Source of the DNA: Cristatella mucedo
Lineage: Eukaryota > Bryozoa > Phylactolaemata > Cristatellidae
Length of the DNA stretch: 64,000 nt
Assembly (NCBI GenBank): GCA_009760855.2
Contig: WPIO01000078.1
Span: forward strand, 1,336,501 to 1,400,500
Direction of reading: 5' to 3'
The translations under genes were made by a program, and so were the position numbers. The notes under the pieces were generated by a model that was not told the DNA's origin, ran no database searches, and was given only the letters and a program-made list of their open reading frames with translations. Below, one piece after another: positions 35,172-45,229 of the stretch. How positions within the stretch are numbered: position 1 is the stretch's first letter; each line of letters starts with the position of its first letter.

Positions 35172-35520
35172 TTCCATTCGTATGATAACGTTTTTGTTAG
35201 CTACAGAAAACTTTGCTCCGCAGTTTCTAGGCTTTGCAGCTCACTTCTAGAAATCTTGTGCAACGACATCAACTCTCCTGCTACTAGCTAAGTGGATGAT
35301 ATCGTTTAAAGTCATTCAGAGCCGCTGCTATCCTCCTATACACTTCCTTGACGGCAATTCTGAATCAGATATACTTATCACTTACTCTTTTTACGAGAGA
35401 TGCAGTCACTGGGCGACCGGATGTGCACCTAAAACTTCCTGGGCTTCGAATTCGCTACAGAAAACTGACTGGTATGATACCCAGTATGTCATTGTGGCTT
35501 TTTAGAGTTACCGACAAATA

Positions 35521-36891
35521 GAAATAAAATTGTACACAAGCAATCGGAGCAGCAAGACACTTTATGGATGGTGAACAGCTAAAGCGCGATGAATGCTTGT
35601 CTGTCATGGTTGCACCGGGTCAATTTTTTTGAACGTCAAGCTGATAAACTCTGCAAAGTAAGATTGCATGGGACTAAATTTCATTTTTAAGGCAAAATAG
35701 TCTTAATTAATGCATAATGCAAACTAAATTCCATCCCCTTTACAAACTCACTTTTGGATAGCCAAACGCGGTGATTAGTTTATGTTTACAAAAAGAAAAG
35801 AAAGACAGCCAGATTCAATATCAATATGCGTAAGCACTTTCGAGCTCTTAGAGCGCTGAGTCACCTTCAGATAGTCGTTTGTACAATTTTTAGGTGGGAG
35901 GGTCCTCGGAAGTCATCATATTTCTTAAAATTAATTGATAAGAAACGTGACTGCTGCCCTTTGTCACGACAAAACTTTCAGTTAAGCTCTAAGAGTTGTG
36001 ATCATACATACGTGACTTCCTCATTTAAAATTTAAAATTTGCTTGAAACTTTGGTGCCACTTTATGCCTCAGTCTCGAACGTATGGCTGGAAAAAAGAAA
36101 CTTGGCTCTCAGGATCCTCCAACTGAAAACTAGTGCTGATTTTTAACACAATAAAGGAGCACTGCATGAACCTAACTACCTGCCGGCTTTCTAATTACTT
36201 GAGAATCGCACTACTGCACTTCGGGCGGTTGGCCCGCTGCATGAGAAGCACTAGCCACCATTACTACCGTTAGTAGTAGGAAAACGACAGTGCGCTACGT
36301 CAGCCAGTTACTGGTTGCTGAGATATTATTCCCGTTCCGTGAACTCGGATGGCTCGGAACCTGTTATTTTTTAATCACCTAGGCACAGTAATCGAGGCAG
36401 CCTACAGACCGAATACTCGGCATTATCGACAGTCATCGGTGCCCAAGCCATCGAACCGCAGTTAATTGTGCTGTAGACCTTCGGCTAAGCAGGTCAGTGG
36501 CACTGTGGGTGCCCTACGTGAGCTGCTGCACTCAGTGGCTGGTGCAGGACGCCTGCAGCCCTCACTGACTGTTGAATGGCTGATCTGTGCTATGGAAAGG
36601 AACCCATCTCATCCAAACGTAAAAGCGTTCTCATCGGCGCCTCGTTCCGCTCGCAAGTCACTAGTTGTAGCTCGAAGGCTCGGAGCTTTACCAGCGAATC
36701 GGCAAGGGCGAGTATCGTTACGAGCACTGTGTTTGTGGCTCAAATACTTGCTGTAGAAGCCCGTTTTGATAAGAGGCAGCGGATAAATGTCCACTGCATA
36801 CCTAAAAGCCAGGCTATGAAGTAAAACGACCATAACTCCGTGTGCTAAGACCCTGGCGGTGGCGTCGCCGTAAGGCTATGCGGTTGCTCAC
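35521..36891. other. unassigned sequence downstream of the last CD36-family exon found
   Basis: The remaining 3' exons of the minus-strand CD36-family gene could lie here or beyond. I could not place them. A minus-strand stretch at 36735-36813 (AFRYAVDIYPLPLIKTGF) faintly resembles the family's KRLQVN..V.PL segment, but the splice phase does not fit. Confidence 0.4.
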
Positions 36892-37189
36892 CGGTTCGAC
36901 GTAGAGTCGCAGTGCATGCTCGTCCTCGCTGGGCTCGAGGCCGGTCACTGCTCTGACGTAGCGGTCGTCGCCGTGCAGGAAGTGAGGCAGCGAGATGTAC
37001 ACGGGCGCTCCGCCGTAGCAGGGGCCCAAGGCGAGGACGCCGTCCAGAGGGCACGTTTCATTGACAGGGCAGTAGCACGAGTTCTCCGCTGCATCGGCAC
37101 CATACGAAAACACTGTGGACGGCATCCGGATGTCATAGGTGGATATGCCTTGCACTGACACTTCGTCGTAGAACCCAAGCGGTACAGAA
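36892..37189 (-). CDS. CD36/SCARB/LIMP-2 family protein, cysteine-rich ectodomain exon
   Basis: Class B scavenger receptors are two-pass membrane proteins that bind lipids, lipoproteins or, in LIMP-2, lysosomal enzymes. This 298-bp exon encodes SVPLGFYDEVSVQGISTYD, then a cysteine cluster (NSCYCPVNETCPLDGVLALGP, C, YGG), then APVYISLPHFLHGDDRYV and LYVEP. Its four cysteines match the four clustered extracellular cysteines of human CD36, and GVL.L..C..G.PV.ISLPHF is a family signature. The acceptor is TTCTAG, ending at 37190; the donor is GTGAGC, starting at 36891. The exon opens in phase 2 (the arginine codon of the usual C-R-S is split) and closes in phase 0. It is the most 3' exon found. 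No stop, so probably a live gene. Confidence 0.88.
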
Positions 37190-37484
37190 CTAGAACGGCA
37201 GCATTATTATTAATACGATCTGAAGAAGTCAGTATCGTTAGCTTCGAGGCAATCTGTTGTTCGAAAATATACTTAACGCCTACTCAACAGTCAGCCTTGA
37301 GCGTTTTCTGAAGGGGACGCGGCAGTTCAAATCTTTGCGTTCGGATCGCTGTCATGCTGCCACGATCTTAATTTGTTGCATACCTAATTCTCATGGAGAT
37401 TTGTGTATGCCATTCCTTGTAAGTGACTCGGGAACCACGTAGAATCTGCACCGGAATCAGGATGTGAATTGGGAGCAGAGCCTT

Positions 37485-37888
37485 ATAATAATAATAATAT
37501 AATAATATTGCACTTGATAAAGCGCCCTCAGAGAACTTAATCTCTTTCTAGGCGCTTTACATTTGCTGCAAAGTGATACGCAATAGAATAGTAAGTAAAA
37601 TCATGCTTGAAAAACAAACAAAATGAATAACATGGTTAGGGGTTACATGCACTGGGTCAGCATGCAAATGTGGTTAGTGGCAGCATGAACAGTGTCAGCA
37701 CGCATAAGCACATCGAGGACGAATCACAAGGACCCACTAAATGCTGTCCTAAATAGGTATGTTTTTAAGTTTCTTTTAAATGTGGTCAGGTCAGGGGATG
37801 TTCTGATGCAGGTCGGGAGGGAGTTCCAGGCTGTGGGAGCATACGAGCTAAATGCACGGTCTCCAAAGGATTTAAGGTTTCAATTTTA
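37485..37888 (-). mobile_element. LINE-B 3' end
   Basis: The (ATT)n tail appears as ataataataat at about 37485-37510, then the terminal hairpin (aagcgccctcag...ctaggcgcttt), 3' UTR and the start of the C-terminal coding block, ending near ctccaaaggatttaagg. It lies in the intron between the exons at 52849 and 37189. Confidence 0.9.
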
Positions 37889-37917
37889 AATGTTAAAAGT
37901 AAAGAGCAGCTAGATGT

Positions 37918-38030
37918 TTACACACACGCACACGCACACTCACGTGCGAACACACACCCTCGTCCACTCGTTCGAGCGTTCTCGCGAGTGCACACACACC
38001 CACATACACATACATAAACACATATTTGTA
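37918..38030. repeat. imperfect CA-rich microsatellite
   Basis: CA runs interrupted by cgcac, ctcacgtgcg and ctcgtcc segments, on the plus strand. Confidence 0.8.
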
Positions 38031-38549
38031 TACTGTTTATACTGTTAATACTATTTATATTCTGCAAATGCCTGTATAATTTGGCGGCCTTGGCTTGGTC
38101 CGTTTAGAGACGAACGCCTCCATCCTACGCTCTGGGCCAGCATGTCCCATTCTGTACTCACCCGGCTCCCGAGGCCACCGAGCCGTCGCCAGCTTGGAAG
38201 TTATGCCGTCGTCCAAAGAGGAGCGTTCGCGGTACCTGAGCCAGCAGCCTTCTGCCCTGGCAACGGGCCAGGCCCAATCTCACTACGGTCGGGCGCATGC
38301 AAGTGCTCAAACTCCTGCCTCCTCTCGCTTGCCCACCCTAAAGTGCTAGCAGTGTCCACCGATCCTGACAGCGTCGAGCACTCGGTCGTGTGGCGAGTGG
38401 TGATCATCAGGCTCGTGAAAGGCCGGAATTTGGTGGCCCAGCCTGCTGGCCACGGACAGATTCGCGACTCGAGATCACTTCCAGGCCACAGGTGGCCTAT
38501 CGTTCCGGGTCTGGGAGTTCGTCCGCCGAGCGAGCCCGGAAGTGCTGTA

Positions 38550-39125
38550 AGTGGCTGCCGCTCGAAGTCGGTCGTGCCCTGGGACGGCTACTAGCTGCCT
38601 CCTACGCCGCAAGGAGGCAGAGACCATTTTTTTAAGTGCTGAGCCAATGCCGACCGATGCTTGCTTGCGATCACAGCCCGACATAACCCCTGGTTCTGGA
38701 CCACCTAATCGGAGCTCTTTCGGCCACCTCGCTGACACCTACATGCCGGCAGGCCGGGCCCTCCCGCTCGCCGGTGGTCCGGCTCTCAAGCCGGACCTGG
38801 CGGTAGACAATGGCACCGATTTGGTAATCGTTGACGAGACTGTGCCTTTCGATGGCAGCTCAGTATGCCGTGATGGTGGCAGCCCGGAAGAACACCGACA
38901 AGTATGATGCTATTGCCGACCTTTTCTGACTGCAGGCTACAGGTCGGCCAGTGCTCTTGGCAACTGGTGGCCAAACAGTTAAGCTTGCCTGGTTGACCTC
39001 AGCTTTCCACGCGAGAAGCGAACTGAATTTCTGCGGCTATGCGTTTCCGACGCCATTACCAGCTCGGAAGCCTGTGGTCCCAGTTTCTGAACCGAGAGGC
39101 GCGGGTAATAATAATAATAATCATC
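38550..39125 (+). pseudogene. R2-type LINE endonuclease relic
   Basis: A GC-rich stretch encoding the C-terminal restriction-like endonuclease (RLE) of an R2/NeSL-type non-LTR retrotransposon. The 38551-38907 frame reads PALKPDLAVDNGTDLVIVDE followed by TVPFDG, the PDL...VVDVTV catalytic block of RLE enzymes. After a one-base shift near 38880 it continues AARKNTDKYDAIADL, the usual AAR.K..KY helix. A (taa)n tail at 39106-39120 fits the element's 3' end. RLE elements are a separate lineage from the EN-bearing LINE-A and LINE-B here. The region upstream (38095-38550) is GC-rich too, with a 150-codon frame, but I recognise no RT in it. Confidence 0.6.
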
Positions 39126-40241
39126 ATGCATATGATATAGCACCCGCGACCTCGATATGGCAGGGCACCGAGGCCAATGTACAGAGGTATATTCAATATT
39201 TTAATAATACTTAACATATATAATGCAAAGCTTTAGGTGTGAAACGGCGGCTTCCATCCCGTCGGCAGATGGCAGTTCATAACTGCCTTGCTTCCTGGCT
39301 CAAAACCACGTCTAGTTTGTAAAGTGCAGGGACTCGACTGCTCAACTAGTCTTTTGGCAACCTGCAAGCTCTCTAGACGCTGGTTTAAATGTGCGTTGGG
39401 CCTAAGGGAACTCTGCCAGGCTAAGGTGCTCTGGGTGGCTAAGGGCATACTTTTATGAGTCGCTCAATAGTCCAAAAACTGCAGAAGCTCGTTTGTCTTA
39501 AAGCAAAAAGTATTTGTGCGATGATAACGGAAATGCTTGTCGAACTGATTTAAATTGAAATCAAACTTTTCCAAATTTAAAAGAAATTAGGACTTCAAGC
39601 TGTTCCTTTCACAGTTTCTTTCTTCAGTCCGTGTGAATCCATCAAGTGCAAATGCGTACTGATTTTGTGAAGGGTCTCGCTTATCGACTAGCATTCTTCT
39701 TGGGCAGCATATGCAGGGTGCTAGCACACCACGGTCTAGATATAGCGGGATTTTTATTTTTCTCCGCAAGTGAGAGTGATAGCCATTAAGGCTCAACTGT
39801 AGCATTATGGTTGAGGTCGGTGACTTAGCTGAACTCTAAATTCTTATCGTAATATTTGATTCTCTTAGGGTGTAGTGAAAAATATTCATTTCGTATTATC
39901 AAAGCCCACTACCAAGTTCTTCTACTTTCAGCTTAGGGAATATGACCAAAATCAGGGCATTATAATGAGTAATTATAAAGAGTAAGACACCAAACGAGTT
40001 CACGCATTTGTGACATCGAGACTGGATTTTGATCGCATGTCTCTTTATTCAGATTTTCTTTTCAATGCCCTTAATCGTCTGCAAATGTAGCAAAACTCGA
40101 CGGTTCGTCTAGTCTATCTTCAATTACGTAGGTGTATCATATCACAGTACTTCTCACAGAGACTTACTGTCTCATTACAAAACATAGAGTTGACTTTAAC
40201 TCCCAAGTCTCACTTGCCACTCCCAAGTCACTTTATTCGCT
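39126..40241. other. unassigned sequence (intron)
   Basis: No element recognised. A 72-codon minus-strand frame (39587-39805) has no motif. Confidence 0.45.
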
Positions 40242-40480
40242 TGTCTGAGCCCCGCCGATCAGATCTCCTAGCGTGATACACATGTGCTCTCCCACCAACC
40301 CCTCTACAGCATGTAGCCACCTCACCATCCCTCGGACTAAATTTATTTAAGGATCGAGTCTTCTCTTTGTATGCCCCAAAAGGCTGGAACTCGCTTGCAG
40401 CAACAGTTACAAAAGTTGCAATGACCTTGCATGATTTAAGTCTTAGCTAAAAGATGCATTTGTTCTGTTAAACTTTCTCT
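40242..40480 (+). mobile_element. LINE C-terminal fragment, L2/CR1-like, third subfamily
   Basis: A broken frame encodes LGLNLFKDRVFSLYAPKGWN followed by SLA and LHDLS, the same block as the LINE-B C-terminus but clearly diverged from both families here. No 3' UTR hairpin follows. Confidence 0.55.
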
Positions 40481-40705
40481 TAGCCCCAACGAACTTGCAA
40501 TCATAAATCTTGTTTACTATGAGTGCTTACCAGTGCGTTATTTAGTGCTAGTTTCTAGCAAGAGGCCTTACCAACCTGTGGTCTTGAGTATCTGCTTGTT
40601 ATTTTTAGCATGCTGGCCTAAGAATGGTCCTTTTTTCTTTTGGATACTTGTTCACCACGATATCACACAAGTCACAAGCTCTTGCTTATTAACTCTCTTG
40701 CTGCC

Positions 40706-40870
40706 ACGCTGGCTTGGCCCAGTGGTTAAGGTTCTGGCCCAAATAAGGTCGAAGTAAATTTGTTTGATAACCGATATCGTAGGTTCAATCCTTGTGGCAT
40801 ATCTGAAGTACATGGATAAAGCTTAAGCTCTCTCAAGGCACTATTTTAAAGAACTGTATTTTTATATACT
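40706..40870 (+). mobile_element. SINE-2
   Basis: Plus strand. Box A region tggcttggcccagtggttaagg (40710-40731), box B ggttcaatcc (40783-40792), then the LINE-B-like 3' hairpin (agcttaagctctctcaaggcac). Both promoter boxes are readable. Confidence 0.85.
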
Positions 40871-40914
40871 GTGCAGCTACTTTTAAAGTACCTGGCTGAA
40901 AATCCGGCTCTCTT

Positions 40915-41210
40915 GAAGTCTAATATTAGCTCAAGATTCGACCTCAATCCTTTAAAGATCGTGCCTTTAGTTAGTACGCTACCAAAGCCTAGAGCTCACT
41001 CCCAAATGATGTCACGAGATTTCCCTGCCCGACTTGACGGGATTTAAAAAGGTAAGAATTAAATTACCTATTCCTTCCAACATTTTTCAAGCCCATGTGT
41101 ATTTCCCGTTACTTGCTAATGCGCGATGAAGCTGTGCATGAAATCACTTTATACACTAATGCATGCTGACACTATGCATTTTATTAGAAAATCATTCAAG
41201 GTCACGAAGG
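40915..41210 (+). mobile_element. LINE-B 3' end
   Basis: The C-terminal block (TSILKDRAF-like, then a WNSLP equivalent, TGFKKV) and part of the 3' UTR (tgctgacactatgcat). The terminal hairpin and tail are lost. Confidence 0.7.
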
Positions 41211-41384
41211 CGAAGGAAAAGCTGACCTTAACATACGCGTCTTAAATCGATGTGCCTTTGGCTCGCCACCTTATCGCATCTAGAATCGCTACTTAAGCCG
41301 GATAGCCACTCAGAAAATATCAAGGCCGGCGAAGTGAGCGTCAAATAACTAGCTAGCTCTGCAGGCAGTGCAATGGCATTTGAG

Positions 41385-41565
41385 CCGTGATGGGTCACTA
41401 GGTAAGGCGCGGTGCTTTTCACGACCTCGGTCCCGAGGTCGTGGGTTCGAATCCTGTGGTGGGCGATTCTTTATCGCCGCTGCAAGCGGTGGTGATAGCC
41501 GTAAAAGCCCTTCTATCACTTTGCAAAAGAGGCTGATAAATCAGCTAGCATTTCTTTTAATGTAT
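41385..41565 (+). mobile_element. SINE-1, clearest copy
   Basis: Plus strand. Box A region gggtcactaggtaaggc, then gacctcggtcccgaggtc and box B gtgggttcgaatcc (41443-41456). The body is gccgctgcaagcggtggtga, and the tail segment is gaggctgataaatcagctag. The other SINE-1 copies were recognised from this one. It is tRNA-derived, not a functional tRNA gene, because the cloverleaf is not preserved. Confidence 0.9.
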
Positions 41566-42009
41566 ACTAGTGCCAGCAATGCGCAACTGCCGTAGAGGCG
41601 GCCTAGCCTATTGAAGTTGTAATAGTATTATTACCTTGCTGGTACCTTCACCAACCTTTTGTTAATGCCTCAAAGAAGCAGATGTGCAAGGGCAGCTCAC
41701 AATCCCAAAAACTTACCGACAAAGGTCAGTTGAGAACATATATCGAATGCTGTTCGATTCGATGAAAGGTGGAAACTCGGATCCATCTGTAAATCAAAGA
41801 TACATTATATTTGAAATTATTTCGCGAGCAACCGTCCCCAAACCTGGCTTGCGCGGACAGTTTAGACCGAGCAACGTGTTTTGCACATTTACTTAGAAGC
41901 ACGGATCTTTAAGATAATGCTGAAACGAGACGAATAATGTAATTTGCGGCCTAACACCCAAAACATGGATAGATGATCTCGAAGTTTGTTGGCCATCATG
42001 AACGCGTAT
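41566..42009. other. unassigned sequence (intron)
   Basis: A 70-codon frame at 41684-41896 (+) lacks a recognisable motif. It may be the left end of the GERFHQDI-type element that follows, but copy 1 has no matching sequence to compare. Confidence 0.4.
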
Positions 42010-42144
42010 TACACCAGTCAACATTATATCAGGTGTCTGGCATTTGCTAGTAATTTTCAAATATATCTTGCAACTGGTGATTCGTGATTTATTTTATTTA
42101 ATTTGGCACGTTATTTTCGTATGCATTGTTTATCAAAGATCATG

Positions 42145-42745
42145 TGTAATGAGATGTAAAGTAATGTATCTACGTCTGTACCTCCACAAAGCCGTAAGGA
42201 CTATGTGGTTGTTACGCAGGAGAGGTTTGTATAGCGCACTCACAACCCTACGCGGCTTTTGGTACGCTTTCTGTCGCTAACAGACTTTATCTCACTCAAC
42301 AAAAAGAAATTGGGAAGCATTTCAGAGTCAGGTGAGCAGCTGAGGTATTGAGTAGTGTGAAAATAGCAACTCAAGATACCTGGAAAGAGTGGGCCATAGT
42401 CTGCAGCAGGAGAGTACATGTCGAAAAATAAGTACTTTGGAAGTGAGTTCCACAGTCTAGGACTTGCAGAGCAAAAGCTTCTGTCGCCAACGGTCTTTAA
42501 GCAGAGGAATGGAACGGCTACTTTATTGTCCATACAGAATCTGAGGGCATGAGATGGCTGAACCGGCACTGCAGTTCAGTCAGCTAGGTAAGGAGGAGCC
42601 AAGCCGTGGCAGGCCTTGTGGGTCAGCGTAAAAACTGTTCTCTGTATCTGTTGATCAACCGGCAGCCATCCTAGCTCTAATAGCAAAGGAGACACGTGGT
42701 CAACCTCTGGGACTTAAAAACTAGCCTTGCAGCCATATTACTTTA
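42145..42745 (-). mobile_element. LINE-A 3' part, nested
   Basis: The tail gtaatgagatgtaaagtaatg is at the low end, followed by the 3' UTR and a clear C-terminal frame (42240-42569: [38 protein letters not shown]). It splits GERFHQDI-type copy 2 after 42143. Confidence 0.85.
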
Positions 42746-43125
42746 ACACTATGAGTTATTTATAGCGATACTGGCTTTCATAAGGTTTACTTGTTGCAGT
42801 CACGTGGAACTTTCTCCCAAATTGCGTCACGACATCTCAAGACTTGACCACATTTAGAAAAAGCAAAAACGCACATATTTATCACATCATTTAGTGGGTC
42901 CATGTGACTCGACCTGTATGTGATTGTGCGAACTGGCACTGTGCGTGCTGTCACTAGCCACACTCGCATTCTAAGCCCTTCCATTCAGATGTTCTTCTTG
43001 TTGTTTAATGAGCATGCTACCATTTACCATCCGATCGTGCTTCCTTTGCAGCAGTTGTAAAGCCTCCAGAAAAAGATCGAGTTCTGTGAAGGCGTCTAAT
43101 CAAATGCGTTATTATTAAAGGGGAC
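42746..43125 (+). mobile_element. LINE-B 3' end, nested
   Basis: The C-terminal block, 3' UTR, terminal hairpin (about 43055-43095) and a short (ATT)n tail. It sits directly against the LINE-A fragment. Confidence 0.8.
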
Positions 43126-43154
43126 AAATGCACTTAGTTATTTTTGCAAAAGAA

Positions 43155-43310
43155 TAAAATATATAATTCATTTATATAGCGTCCCGAGAGAACTTAATCT
43201 CTATTCAGGCGCTTCCCATATGCCTCGGGGCTCGAGCCCACGACCTCAGTCAGACCTTGGTCGGAGCGAGCACCTTAACCGCTAGACCAAACCAGCTCGG
43301 CAGAAAGTAT
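43155..43310 (-). mobile_element. SINE-2, clear copy
   Basis: Minus strand. The low end is the LINE-B-like hairpin (tatagcgtcccgagagaact...caggcgcttcc), then box B seen as gggctcgagccca (43228-43240) and box A seen as caccttaaccgctagacca. This is the best copy for the family's structure. Confidence 0.9.
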
Positions 43311-43657
43311 CTATTGTTTGGTTGACATAGTTGTTTAAAAAAACGCATATTTGTGATTTGCAATGCCATGTGATTCTAAGAGTTCTCCAAAATATTCTTC
43401 TATATCTGAGGGAGATTTTTGACAAAAAAGAAGCTACTACCGATGACTACATTCAACAAATAGTGCTACCACGCCTAATTAGGATGCAGACTGTAAGATC
43501 AGGATAAAACATCGGCATCACTAATGGTTGTTAAGCCGTGTGTAGAAAATTTGAGACATTGGTTTAAAGGTCAAAACAAATGCACACCTTTTGAGTACTA
43601 ATAATTTGGAGAGAACAACTAACCATGTTTCGAATTTTTATTTATGTATCACTAACA

Positions 43658-43661
<4 letters not shown>

Positions 43662-43714
<53 letters not shown>

Positions 43715-43722
43715 GGGTGTAT
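43662..43722. repeat. (TA)n(TG)n microsatellite
   Basis: A (TA)n run to about 43688, then (TG)n to about 43712. It lies close to the 3' tail side of the minus-strand SINE-2 at 43735, so it may have grown from that tail. Confidence 0.9.
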
Positions 43723-43734
43723 ATTAATTTGATA

Positions 43735-43880
43735 TTCATTTTGTATAGCACCCTAGCAGAGCTTAATTTCTATTCAGGTGCTTCACATTAGCCACGAGGC
43801 TCTAGCCCACGACCTCGGCCAGGCCTTGATCTGGACGAGCAAAACCTAAATCACTGGAACAAACCAGCGCGGCAACTTGC
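43735..43880 (-). mobile_element. SINE-2, nested
   Basis: Minus strand. LINE-B-like hairpin at the low end (tatagcaccctagcagagc...caggtgcttc), box B seen as gctctagccca, decayed box A. It splits GERFHQDI-type copy 2 between 43660 and 43882. Confidence 0.8.
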
Positions 43881-44530
43881 AGGGCTTCAGTAAGAAGAAT
43901 GAGCATAAAATTGAATATCCAAATCTACCTTCAGCTATGCGACCTATTCCATTAATTGATGAAATATGAGTTATTGTTCCTCCTGTCACACTCGATAATA
44001 TATACTTACTGATATTGATTCGAGTTTAACTGAGGGTGACGTTGATGACAACTCTTATGTTTTGATGCTCAAATATCTGAACTGAAGTCACAATCCTACC
44101 TTGATGGCTCAGTGAGCGGCCTTGACCTGCCCAAAGAGTCGGCTGAACTCATCGGTTCTAGATATAAAAAGAGAAGTGAATTTTCTTTCGCGGGTTACCA
44201 TTTTTTGGTCTACATATCGTGAAAAAGATTTTTTCATACTTTTTGACGACGGATTCACTAGTCTATGGCAACAACTTTGAAGTTTATGTCAACCAAATAG
44301 AAAAATGCTGTGATCAAACTAAGTGGAGACTCATCATTTATTCTTGGATCCGCAGTTTAAAGGGATTTATACTTCACAATGGAAATGAAATTTTCTCTTG
44401 GCCCGTTGCACATTCTCTATAAATTAGAAAAACATACGCAAATATAAAAATGCTCCACGACGAAATCAAATCTGATCCACACCAGTTGCCGATATGCGGC
44501 GACTTAAAAGTAACTGCCCAAAGTGACTCA

Positions 44531-44662
44531 TGTTGTTTATCAAGCATGATACCACTCACCATTAAGTCATGTTTCCTTTGCAGAAAATGTAAAATGCCTA
44601 GGAAGTGATTGAGTTCTCTGAGGGTGCTTTATCAAGTGTATGATTATTATTATTATTGGTAT
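44531..44662 (+). mobile_element. LINE-B 3' terminal stub, nested
   Basis: From tgtttatcaagcatgatacc through the terminal hairpin (aaaatgcctaggaag...gagggtgcttt) to the tail tgattattattattattgg. It lies inside GERFHQDI-type copy 2, where the KIHFL..GERFHQ block is missing. Confidence 0.85.
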
Positions 44663-45229
44663 TGTTACCCTTCTGCTTGGACTTCAAGGTGGCCACACAA
44701 AACGTCCGATTACTGTTTGAGCCTGAAGCGTCGCAATCAGCAGCTGCTGACCATAGCAGTAAGTCAGAGAAGAGACATATTAAAAGCATTTGACTAAATA
44801 AAAGGAAACTTATGCTTAAATTGTACTTAACCTATTTGATGTTGCTTTGAAACGATTGTAACACAAATGTAGTTATTCTATAAGAATATACTGTAAAATT
44901 TAAAATGCAAATTGTTAAAATCCTGACGTGCTGGGTTAAAACGAGTTACGGATTCTGACAGAGCATCCCAAAATGTACTTGATTTACACATTAGATTGAA
45001 AACAAATCACAAAAACTGTAATTCGCATTCGAGTGTTATTGTTTCCCTGTCGTCGTTGTAATCCATTCCTGGTTGCGGATACTGATGCAAATATTCGTAA
45101 ACTGGGAAATTTGCTGAGAAAACCTACTCGGAGCAAGCAAGGTGGCTGTACCATAGTCTTAATTATAATATCCTGAATTGTCTGGTGCCCACCTCAGCTT
45201 GATCTTCACCAAACGCTGCTGCGAATAAT

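Larger units (their letters stand above)
33692..35520 (+). mobile_element. LINE-A, internally deleted copy
   Basis: Plus strand. The start of the coding region (33700-33860), an EN remnant with GAFLLTETWM (about 34180-34220), a large deletion of EN and linker, then RT pieces (YADD region lost), a C-terminal block (SPLQKELEWLPVDRLI at 34960-35010, LTELLPQFQPPRALSS) and a shortened 3' end at about 35520. It carries a fold-back at 34911 and a 40-bp tandem duplication at 35092. Confidence 0.8.
42010..45010 (+). mobile_element. GERFHQDI-type dispersed element, copy 2, broken by nested insertions
   Basis: Homologous to 6210-7800 in four blocks: 42010-42143, 43312-43660, 43882-44530 and 44690-45010. 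The gaps are younger insertions. Broken frames encode EYPNLPSAMRPIP (about 43915-43955), YREKDFFILF (about 44215), NGNEIFSWPVAHSL (about 44380-44420), CGDLKV (about 44495-44512) and SDYCLSLKRR (about 44705-44735). This copy keeps the central block missing from copy 1, but has lost the KIHFL...GERFHQ block, replaced by a LINE-B end. The right end, catcccaaaatgtacttg, is shared with copy 1 (7760-7780). It lies in a CD36-family intron. Confidence 0.6.

Noticed and set aside
36735-36813. Possible next CD36-family exon (AFRYAVDIYPLPLIKTGF), minus strand
   Set aside because: It resembles the family's KRLQVN..V.PL segment only loosely. Its acceptor would need phase 2, while the exon ending at 36892 closes in phase 0.
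38142-38594. 150-codon GC-rich plus-strand frame
   Set aside because: No motif recognised. It may be decayed upstream part of the R2-type element, but I cannot show it.
41400-41460. tRNA gene
   Set aside because: Box A and box B are present but the cloverleaf is not, and the same body and tail recur in many copies, so it is a SINE.
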